This document shows, one piece after another, positions 5,267-11,568 of a stretch of 11,568 nt of DNA. The stretch spans positions 1-11,568 of the forward strand of contig URBJ01000072.1 of assembly GCA_900546005.1 (NCBI GenBank), written 5' to 3'. The DNA is from an uncultured Alistipes sp. Its GTDB lineage: Bacteria; Bacteroidota; Bacteroidia; Bacteroidales; Rikenellaceae. The position numbers and the translations under genes were made by a program. The notes under the pieces were generated by a model that saw nothing but the letters and a program-made list of their open reading frames with translations, searched no databases and was not told where the DNA came from. How positions within the stretch are numbered: position 1 is the stretch's first letter; every line of letters starts with the position of its first letter.

Positions 5267-6901
5267 ATGATTCTTTCTGCAAACGATCTGATGGGGATGG
5301 TCGATTGGTCGCGAGCCCAATTCGCCATGACGGCCATCTACCACTGGCTGTTCGTACCCCTGACTCTGGGCCTCGGTTTCATCTGTGCGATCATGGAGAC
5401 GATCTATTACCGCACGGGCGATCCCTTCTGGAAACGGACGGTGAAGTTCTGGATGCGCATATTCGGAATCAACTTTGCGATCGGTGTCGCAACGGGTCTG
5501 ATTCTGGAGTTTGAGTTCGGTACCAACTGGTCCAATTACTCCTATTTTGTGGGCGATATCTTCGGGGCCCCGTTGGCTATTGAAGGGATAATGGCCTTTT
5601 TCCTCGAAAGTACCTTTTTTGCGGTCATGTTTTTCGGGTGGAATCGCGTGTCACGAGGCTTCCATCTCGCCTCCACATGGCTTACGGCCATCGGAGCCAA
5701 TCTCTCTGCATTGTGGATCCTGGTGGCTAACGCGTGGATGCAGTATCCGGTAGGAACGACCTTCAACCCCGATACGGCCCGGCACGAGATGACCTCTTTC
5801 TGGGATGTGCTGTTCTCTCCGGTTGCAATCAATAAGTTTTTCCACACGGTGACTTCGGGCTTTGTGCTGGCTTCCGTAGTGGTGATCGGCATCAGTGCAT
5901 GGTATCTGCTGAAAAAGCGGGAGAAGCAGATGGCCCGGAAAAGTATCGTGATCGCTTCCATATTCGGACTTTGCAGTTCGGTGTTGTTGGCGTCGACGGG
6001 AGACGGATCAGCCGTACAGGTAGCCAAGACCCAGCCGATGAAACTGGCCGCCATGGAGGCTCTTTATAAAGGAGAAAAGGAGGCCGGATTGGTTGTTTTT
6101 GGTGTGTTGCGTCCCGAGGTGGGTGAAAACTTTCTGTTCGAGAAGAACGACGATGCGTTTTACTTCAAGGTGGAGATTCCCAAACTGCTATCCTTAATGA
6201 GTTTCCGAAATGCGGAGGCTTTTGTTCCCGGGATCAACGATCTTGTGTTTGGTAATCCCGAACAACAGATCATCCCCATAGAGGGGAAGATGGGGCTTGC
6301 ACGTGAGGCACTGAATTACATGGAAGAGTATCGGAGTGCCAAAGCATCGGGGGATGCCGTCACACAGGCCTATTACAACGATTTGTTCGATCCGAATAGC
6401 TCGGATGGAGAGTATATGCATGACTTCCGTCTGAAGTATCTTGGCTATGCCTATTTGGATAGCCCGATCGAGGCGATTCCCAATATTCCGTTGGTCTTCT
6501 ATTCCTTCCGCGTGATGGTCGGCCTCGGTCTCTATTTCATTCTGTTCTTTGCGGTGACCTTGATTCTGTCGTTGCGCAAAACGATTGGCAACAGACACTG
6601 GTTGTTGCGAGTCATGATCGCATCGATTCCGTTGGTTTATCTCGCTTCGGTTGCGGGTTGGATTGTGGCTGAAGTGGGACGGCAGCCGTGGACGGTTTAT
6701 GAGATGTTGCCGGCTTCGGCATCCATATCGAATGTGGCCACGGGTTCGATTATGACGACATTCTTCATATTTATCGTGCTGTTTACGGTTCTGTTGATCG
6801 CCGAACTGATGATCATGTTCCGCCAGATCAAATTGGGCCCGCAGCCGGCAGAGCTCGAAGCTGCGGCAGATGCTGAAAATAAACTCGAAACGAAAAACTA
6901 A
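5267..6901 (+). CDS. cydA: Cytochrome bd quinol oxidase subunit I
   Basis: This is the catalytic subunit of the cytochrome bd terminal oxidase, which oxidises quinol (menaquinol in Bacteroidetes) and reduces oxygen to water in the inner membrane. The 544 residues contain all key ligands at a constant offset of seven from E. coli numbering. These are H26 (equivalent H19, high-spin heme), H193 (H186, heme b558), E106 and E114 (E99, E107; proton path), and K259 and E264 (K252, E257; quinol site). M417 in F-R-V-M-V-G corresponds to M393, and G-R-Q-P-W is at 471-475. The region between 264 and 405 is longer than in E. coli by about 17 residues, which points to a long Q-loop. About nine membrane segments are apparent. 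The ATG at 5267 follows DUF4492 by 5 nt, and cydB follows after 14 nt. Codon use and GC are chromosomal. Confidence 0.97.
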   Translation: MILSANDLMGMVDWSRAQFAMTAIYHWLFVPLTLGLGFICAIMETIYYRTGDPFWKRTVKFWMRIFGINFAIGVATGLILEFEFGTNWSNYSYFVGDIFGAPLAIEGIMAFFLESTFFAVMFFGWNRVSRGFHLASTWLTAIGANLSALWILVANAWMQYPVGTTFNPDTARHEMTSFWDVLFSPVAINKFFHTVTSGFVLASVVVIGISAWYLLKKREKQMARKSIVIASIFGLCSSVLLASTGDGSAVQVAKTQPMKLAAMEALYKGEKEAGLVVFGVLRPEVGENFLFEKNDDAFYFKVEIPKLLSLMSFRNAEAFVPGINDLVFGNPEQQIIPIEGKMGLAREALNYMEEYRSAKASGDAVTQAYYNDLFDPNSSDGEYMHDFRLKYLGYAYLDSPIEAIPNIPLVFYSFRVMVGLGLYFILFFAVTLILSLRKTIGNRHWLLRVMIASIPLVYLASVAGWIVAEVGRQPWTVYEMLPASASISNVATGSIMTTFFIFIVLFTVLLIAELMIMFRQIKLGPQPAELEAAADAENKLETKN

Positions 6902-6915
6902 ACCGAAACGAAATT

Positions 6916-8067
6916 ATGGATACCGTATATATCTTTTTGCAACACTACTGGTGGTTCATTGTATCGCTGTTGGGGGCGTTGCTGGTGTTTCTGCTCTTCG
7001 TACAGGGAGGGCAGGGGATGCTCTATGTTATAGGCCGGAGCGATTCGGAGCGAAATCTGATCGTCAATTCGTTGGGCCGGAAGTGGGAATTGACCTTTAC
7101 GACGCTGGTTACCTTTGGCGGGGCCTTTTTCGCCTCTTTCCCGCTCTTTTACAGTACGAGTTTCGGCGGAGCTTTCTATGTGTGGATGTTGATTCTGTTG
7201 GTTTTTGTTCTTCAGGCGGTTGCGTATGAGTACCGGCGGAAGCCTTCGAATCTGTTGGGCGAAAAGACATACAACTGGTTTCTGCTGATCAATGGTGTAT
7301 TGGGGACATTTTTGCTGGGTACGGCCGTTGCCACACTCTTTACCGGAGCGCCTTTTGTAGTCGACAAGACCAATATCGAGAATTACGAAGGGATCAATAC
7401 CATATCGCGTTGGGCAACCCATTGGTATGGGCTGGATGCTCTGGCCGATCCCCGCAACATCCTGCTCGGATTGTCCGTACTGTTCTTGTCGCGAGTTTTG
7501 GGGTTGCTATACTTTATGAACAACATCGACGATACGGAGATTTTCTCCCGGTCGAGACGCTATCTGAAATGGAATGCAGGACTGTTTCTGCTCTTCTTTT
7601 TGCCCTTCCTGTTGCTGCTGATGTTGGCCGATGGAGCGGCAGTAGACCCCGAGTCGGGAGTGATCGCAATTGAGCCCTACAAGTATCTGCATAATCTGTT
7701 GGCGATGCCGTTGGTTTTGGTGGTGTTGTTGGTCGGTGTCGTAGGGGTCTTGTGGGGAATCTACATCGGAATTGTCCGTGGCGGGAAGCGTGGAATATGG
7801 CCCAGCGGTATCGGGACGGTGCTGACGGTGCTGGCCCTGTTGCTGATGGCCGGATACAACAATACGGCCTATTACCCTTCGACTGCCGATCTGCAAAGTT
7901 CGTTGACGATCTACAACAGCTCTTCCAGCAAGTTTACGCTTTACGTCATGGGGCTTGTGTCGCTGGCTATCCCCTTTGTCGTGTGGTATATTGCATACGT
8001 ATGGCGGGCCATGAACCGGAAGCCGCTTACTAAAAAAGAGATCGAGCAGGACGAACACGCCTATTAA
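6916..8067 (+). CDS. cydB: Cytochrome bd quinol oxidase subunit II
   Basis: This is the partner subunit of CydA, needed for assembly and heme placement of the bd oxidase. It has 383 residues with about eight or nine hydrophobic segments. Family landmarks are R-K-W-E-L-T-F-T-T-L-V-T-F-G-G-A-F (55-71), F-P-L-F-Y-S-T-S-F-G-G (75-85), L-Y-F-M-N-N-I-D-D (198-206) and Y-N-N-T-A-Y-Y-P-S (324-332), the last followed by the S-S-L-T-I-Y-N-S-S-S-S segment near 338-348. The first-helix motif reads F-V-Q-G-G-Q (28-33), where E. coli has T-D-G-F-D, so the acidic residue D25 has no obvious counterpart. I remember the same motif from other Bacteroidetes CydB proteins. The charged C-terminal tail is short. 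The gene starts 14 nt after cydA; no cydX-like gene or cydDC follows. Confidence 0.96.
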   Translation: MDTVYIFLQHYWWFIVSLLGALLVFLLFVQGGQGMLYVIGRSDSERNLIVNSLGRKWELTFTTLVTFGGAFFASFPLFYSTSFGGAFYVWMLILLVFVLQAVAYEYRRKPSNLLGEKTYNWFLLINGVLGTFLLGTAVATLFTGAPFVVDKTNIENYEGINTISRWATHWYGLDALADPRNILLGLSVLFLSRVLGLLYFMNNIDDTEIFSRSRRYLKWNAGLFLLFFLPFLLLLMLADGAAVDPESGVIAIEPYKYLHNLLAMPLVLVVLLVGVVGVLWGIYIGIVRGGKRGIWPSGIGTVLTVLALLLMAGYNNTAYYPSTADLQSSLTIYNSSSSKFTLYVMGLVSLAIPFVVWYIAYVWRAMNRKPLTKKEIEQDEHAY

Positions 8068-8455
8068 CGGTTTCGAGGCCGAGGGATGGTCGGTCGAGTG
8101 AGGAGACGATGCGACGGCTGACGGAGGGGGCTGAGGGAGTGCGGTGTGGATACGGTATTGCAACCGGTATCTCTGTCGGCTTTATCCGAAACAGACCGAA
8201 AGGTTTTTTTGAGATGTTGAGGTTTTTGTCTCTTGTATCTTAGGAAAGGACCGGAATGGGCGTTGTCCAGTCGGGTGCGGGCATAGGAATGTCGGCATCG
8301 CCCAGCATAGGTCATAAAGAGGCTCGATACTCGTTACAAGTTGGTTGAGAAGGTCTGGTTGCATCCGGTCGTGCCGGGAAGATCGGTCTTTGTGCAAAGT
8401 CGTGGGCCGTCGACGGGGTGTGGTTCCGCGATCAGTTACGTCTAATTTTGATTGA
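8068..8455. other. Gene-free interval between cydB and the GH110 gene
   Basis: In this 388-bp stretch I see no ORF that looks coding; those on the minus strand lack family features and run into the GH110 gene. It contains the terminator-like structure near 8173-8210 and presumably the promoter of the GH110 gene. The GC-rich composition is chromosomal. Confidence 0.6.
8173..8210 (+). terminator. Probable terminator of the cyd operon
   Basis: The arms 8173-8179 and 8186-8194 pair over 7 bp with a 2-nt bulge. A small ACC-GAAA-GGT tetraloop hairpin (8195-8204) then leads into seven T (8204-8210). The stems are short, so the call is moderate. Confidence 0.4.
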
Positions 8456-10162
8456 ATGAAAAATCTTGCCAAGTGGATTTTTTGTGCGCTAGCCGCAGCT
8501 GTCGTAGGGGAGGCGCAAGCGGCGTACGGACCGAAAGATACGGCTCGGATCCGGGAGCGTGTGGTGTCGGTTGCCGATTTTGGCGCTATTCCCGATGACG
8601 GGAAGGACGATACCCGGGCTTTGCGCCGGGCCGCAGAGTATTGCCGTACACATGCCGGTACGACGCTCGTGATGCCTGCCGGGGTGTATCGCCTGCGGGA
8701 TGCTGAAGCCGAACAACTCGAAGAGGAGGTCCTTTCCGGAAAGATGGGGCCCAATCCCGAAAGCGAGATTTTTAGGCCCTATTACCCTTATGTGCGGGGA
8801 CTCGATTTTTCGGGCTCGGAGGACGTAACGGTCGATGCACAAGGAGCAGTGCTGCTGTGTGAGGGGTGGATGGAGCCGGTCTCGATCGTCGACAGCCGGA
8901 ACTTTACGCTGCAGGGCCTGACGATCGACTACCTGCGCAAACCCTTTTCGGAGGGAGTCGTGACCGATGTCGAAGAAGAGTCGTTCACGGTACGGTTTCG
9001 TCCGGAACGAAAGATTACGGAGAAGATACCGTTTCCGCGCCTGATGTTGTGGGACGATACGATCAGCGGCATATATCGGGATCCGTTCTATTTTGCCGAA
9101 AAGGTGGTTCTGGACGATCATTCGGTACGGTTCAAGGGCCGGCTGCCGGCACGTATGGTGGGTGCGGCGGTAGCGGCTCCTCATTCTTTCCACTTCCGGC
9201 CGGCGATTCTGATCCTACGCAGCAAGCAGACCCGGATCGAAGGGGTGACGATCCATTCGCAACCCGGTATGGGTATCGTGGGTTTCGACAGCCGGGACGT
9301 GTCGATCGTTCGGCTCTCGGTCACTCCGGCCGACGGATATACCTTTTCGACCAATACGGATGCTACCCATTTTGCCTGCTGCGAAGGGACCGTCTCGTTC
9401 GACGGTTGCCTGTTCCGCGGACAGGGCGACGATGCCACCAATGTACACGGCTACTATCACGACATTGCAGCTGTCTCGGGTGATACGGTGACCTTGGAGT
9501 TGCGGGCTCCGACCTTTACCCATGCACAGGTACCCGATGTCCCGCGGGTAGGCGATCGCATGGAGGTCGTGCGCATTTCGACACTTGTCCCGGAGGGGGA
9601 AGTTGAGGTGACGGATGTTCTTCATCGGGAGGGTACGATCGATGTGAAGGTCCGCGTTCGGGGGACTTTGCCGGAGAATTTTGGAGATTACTACCTGTTC
9701 AATATCTCGAAACTACCGCGTTTGGAGTTCCGCCGTTCGATCGTGTGGGGTAATCTGGCCCGGGGGGTGCTCTCCAAGACCCGTGGAGTGTGCATCGAAG
9801 ACAACGTTTTCCGGGGATGCACCGGGACGGCGATTCACGTGGGAGCGGAGTCGGAGTGGAAAGAGGGAACGCATGCAAAGGATGTAACGATTGCCCGCAA
9901 CGTAATCATCGATTGCGGATTGGGTGCGGGATGTCAATACGGAGCTTCGGGAATTGCCGTGGTCATCGGGGCTCCCGATACGGAACATACGGTGCTGCAC
10001 GACGGCATCCGGATCGAAGGGAATACCGTGGTGGGCACACAGGAGAACGAATGCGGCATAGTTGTCCGGAATGCGAATAACGTCATCTTGCGGAACAACC
10101 GGATTGAGGGTTGTCGCAGTGCGGTTCAGACCGTCGACACCGAACATTTGTCGATGGAGTAG
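8456..10162 (+). CDS. Secreted GH110-family alpha-1,3-galactosidase (right-handed beta-helix)
   Basis: This exported glycoside hydrolase is expected to remove terminal alpha-1,3-linked galactose, as on linear B / alpha-Gal or blood group B structures. Residues 1-22 are a signal peptide (basic start, hydrophobic core, G-E-A-Q-A end). Residues 36-50 (V-V-S-V-A-D-F-G-A-I-P-D-D-G-K) are the usual opening of pectate-lyase-like helices. The best family marks are the D-S-R-N-F-T-L-Q-G-L-T-I-D-Y segment (146-159), T-N-T-D-A-T-H-F (299-306) and G-Q-G-D-D-A-T-N-V-H-G (322-332). D302, D325 and D326 have the spacing of the proposed catalytic aspartates of a characterised GH110 enzyme, as I recall it. Repeated beta-helix coils fill about 420-560. 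The ATG at 8456 is fixed by the signal peptide. No SusC/SusD, sulfatase or other glycosidase gene adjoins it. GH110 subfamily (linear-only or also branched substrate) is not decidable. Confidence 0.85.
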   Translation: MKNLAKWIFCALAAAVVGEAQAAYGPKDTARIRERVVSVADFGAIPDDGKDDTRALRRAAEYCRTHAGTTLVMPAGVYRLRDAEAEQLEEEVLSGKMGPNPESEIFRPYYPYVRGLDFSGSEDVTVDAQGAVLLCEGWMEPVSIVDSRNFTLQGLTIDYLRKPFSEGVVTDVEEESFTVRFRPERKITEKIPFPRLMLWDDTISGIYRDPFYFAEKVVLDDHSVRFKGRLPARMVGAAVAAPHSFHFRPAILILRSKQTRIEGVTIHSQPGMGIVGFDSRDVSIVRLSVTPADGYTFSTNTDATHFACCEGTVSFDGCLFRGQGDDATNVHGYYHDIAAVSGDTVTLELRAPTFTHAQVPDVPRVGDRMEVVRISTLVPEGEVEVTDVLHREGTIDVKVRVRGTLPENFGDYYLFNISKLPRLEFRRSIVWGNLARGVLSKTRGVCIEDNVFRGCTGTAIHVGAESEWKEGTHAKDVTIARNVIIDCGLGAGCQYGASGIAVVIGAPDTEHTVLHDGIRIEGNTVVGTQENECGIVVRNANNVILRNNRIEGCRSAVQTVDTEHLSME

Positions 10163-10313
10163 TCGCGTGGGCTATTTATCGCTTTCCGGAAGTTTTTACG
10201 GAGGGGAAAGGAGTGGTGTCGATGGCAGGGGGAAAGTTCCTAATATATCCGATATAGAAGCAGGACGGGTTTTCGTTTCGATTTCGAGTTTCTGGGGAGA
10301 AAGATTTATAGAC

Positions 10314-10351
10314 AAAGAGAGAGGGGCGGACATTCGCTCCTCTCTCTTTTT
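10314..10351. terminator. Strong bidirectional terminator between convergent genes
   Basis: The arms 10314-10328 and 10335-10349 pair over 15 bp with one G-T pair and a 6-nt loop. Five T follow rightward (10347-10351). It lies between the GH110 stop (10162) and the stop of the leftward phosphoesterase gene (10417-10419). Termination in the leftward direction is weaker, with only three T. Confidence 0.85.
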
Positions 10352-10416
10352 GAATGCATATATTTTTGGGTGTATAGACAGATTTAGAACATATCCGTTT
10401 TCCGTGCTTTTGGAGC

Positions 10417-11568
10417 CTATTTGGTGAGGGTGGCCTCCTTGACAAGCTCTTTCTGTGCATTCTGCACCTTAAAGTTGAGCGACTTGCTTGTGGCACGGAT
10501 TGAAACCGATGCGTCGTTCGAGTTGATCAGAACCGGGAAACTGCAATCGGACTCTCCGGCCGGAATGTAGTGATAGGCATGCAGGTGTCCGCAAATCATC
10601 AGATCGACTCCCGCCTCGTTCAATACAGGGAGAAAGTGTTTTTTGACCTCCAGCGGTCCGTGCCATGTCGTGTTGATCGGGGGAACATGCGTGATGACCA
10701 CTTTGAACGGCGCCGAACGGAACGCTTCTGTTGCGACCACCTCTTTCAGCCAAGCCACCTGATCGGCCCGGTAGCGGTCGAAATCGGCCAATCCGTAGTA
10801 TTCGATGTCGCTGTCCGGTTTGTCCTCCCCGCCGTCCAGTACGATAAAAAATACCGGTCCCTGCCGGAAAGCGTAATATGGCTCGTTCGTTGAGGTCGGG
10901 AAGTAGTCCAAATAGTGATCGGAGAAGTTGCCTCGCGTTTCATGATTGCCCCGGGCAAAGTAAAACGGGATCTCCGAAGCGAACAATTCGGTCGACTTCC
11001 CGAGGAATCCGTTGATCAGCTGTTGTTCGCTGCTCATGTTGTTGACCATATCGCCGTTGAAAAAGACGAAGTCATATCCCCCCTTTTTGACATCAGCAAG
11101 CAGGTTTCCCAGCATTTCGCTGTTCTCGTGGATGTCGTTGACGATAACCAGAGCGAGCGAATCCTGATCCGCGCTACGGGTTTTGAACCGGAACGGCAGG
11201 TGCCGGAATACATCGGTGCAGATCGTTGTCCCGTAAACCACCTTTGCGGGGTTCATCTCGAGCACCTCTTTCGAACAGACCCGATAGCGGTAAAAAGTAC
11301 CGGGTTGCAGGTCTCTGATCCGTACGGTATGGAGTTTCCCGACCGTACGTCGTCCGAGTTTTGTCTGAAAGAATTGCGGGCGCTCTTCGGCATAGAAGTG
11401 ATCGTTGCCGTCGGGAGCGACCTCGACCCAAGAGAGGGCATCGCCCGAAGTGCCCCATATTACGGTAACACCCTCTTCGGTTACATTCTGAAGATAGGGT
11501 CCAAAGGTGATTTGGAAAGGAGTTTGAGCTCTGAGCGTAACGGCGGTCAAAAGGACCAGAACAAATAG
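10417..11568 (-). CDS. Secreted metallophosphoesterase with purple-acid-phosphatase-like N-terminal domain (5' end outside window)
   Basis: This is a two-metal phosphoesterase, probably periplasmic or exported, of unknown substrate. The frame remains open to the right edge and the last residues before the edge (L-F-V-L-V-L-L-T-A-V-T-L-R-A-Q) are the hydrophobic core and end of a signal peptide, so the start lies beyond 11568. Counting from the TTG at 11550, residues 13-125 resemble the fibronectin-like N-terminal domain of purple acid phosphatases (F-G-P-Y-L-Q-N-V, V-I-W, R-I-R-D-L-Q-P-G-T-F-Y-R-Y-R). The catalytic domain shows D139-x-H141, G-D167, G-N202-H203-E, H288 (I-T-H-V-P-P) and G-H322-L-H324, a complete metallophosphoesterase set. 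The D-x-H form of the first motif suggests a general metallophosphoesterase rather than a true tyrosinate purple enzyme. It converges on the GH110 gene and need not be functionally linked to it. Confidence 0.88.
   Translation of the reverse strand, partial: LFVLVLLTAVTLRAQTPFQITFGPYLQNVTEEGVTVIWGTSGDALSWVEVAPDGNDHFYAEERPQFFQTKLGRRTVGKLHTVRIRDLQPGTFYRYRVCSKEVLEMNPAKVVYGTTICTDVFRHLPFRFKTRSADQDSLALVIVNDIHENSEMLGNLLADVKKGGYDFVFFNGDMVNNMSSEQQLINGFLGKSTELFASEIPFYFARGNHETRGNFSDHYLDYFPTSTNEPYYAFRQGPVFFIVLDGGEDKPDSDIEYYGLADFDRYRADQVAWLKEVVATEAFRSAPFKVVITHVPPINTTWHGPLEVKKHFLPVLNEAGVDLMICGHLHAYHYIPAGESDCSFPVLINSNDASVSIRATSKSLNFKVQNAQKELVKEATLTK

Noticed and set aside
8443..8450. TAATTTTG resembling a -7 promoter box just before the GH110 start
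   Set aside because: It ends only 5 nt before the ATG, so the transcript would be essentially leaderless, and the signal peptide argues against a later start. No -33 partner is seen.
8182..9193. Long minus-strand ORFs across the gap and the GH110 gene
   Set aside because: Antisense shadows of a GC-rich coding region, without family features.
11548..11550. TTG as the start of the phosphoesterase gene
   Set aside because: The frame stays open to the window edge and the upstream residues form the hydrophobic core of a signal peptide, so the true start is outside.

Overview
The window looks like chromosomal DNA of a gut-type Bacteroidales bacterium carrying an integrated mobilizable element. 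The evidence is: TAnnTTTG promoter boxes with little Shine-Dalgarno signal, a DUF4492-cydA-cydB operon, a GH110 beta-helix glycosidase, a CTnDOT-like tyrosine integrase and a MobV relaxase. The GC-rich right half would suit Alistipes or another Rikenellaceae member, but that is inference. Base composition changes sharply near 4.8-5.0 kb: the left part is AT-richer (especially 1-720), while the right part is GC-rich with chromosomal codon use.

Left block (1-4.99 kb, accessory DNA). The 3' end of a type I-like specificity (HsdS) gene enters from the left edge. It is split by a run of nine G between its two target-recognition units. With nine G the first half stops immediately; ten (or seven) G would join both halves into one protein with the expected linker and the next W-x-x-F-x-I-x-D-L-F motif. 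This is the most interesting item in the window: a probable phase-variable DNA-methylation specificity switch. A convergent hairpin separates it from the leftward MobV relaxase gene. Upstream of the relaxase lies a 570-bp non-coding region dense in inverted repeats, probably holding oriT. Next come a tiny leftward ORF, an intrinsic terminator, and a leftward two-gene module of integrase and a small RhuM-like protein with a 4-nt overlap. Two diverged copies of one ~64-bp promoter/operator-like sequence sit upstream of the tiny ORF and of the integrase, suggesting common control. Repeated TTAATCTGC-type motifs and a CTnDOT-core-like decamer between the integrase and the cyd operon suggest that the element's end is near 4.82-4.97 kb. 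The other end is not visible.

Right block (5.0-11.57 kb, chromosomal). A Bacteroidetes -7 box leads into DUF4492, cydA and cydB, encoding a cytochrome bd quinol oxidase for microaerobic respiration and oxygen scavenging. After a ~390-bp gene-free gap comes a secreted GH110 alpha-1,3-galactosidase-family enzyme, likely acting on host or dietary galactose-capped glycans. It is convergent, across a strong bidirectional terminator, with a secreted metallophosphoesterase of purple-acid-phosphatase-like layout whose start lies beyond the right edge.

No tRNA, rRNA, CRISPR array or complete insertion sequence was seen. All calls rest on reading the sequence and remembered family features; no searches were run.
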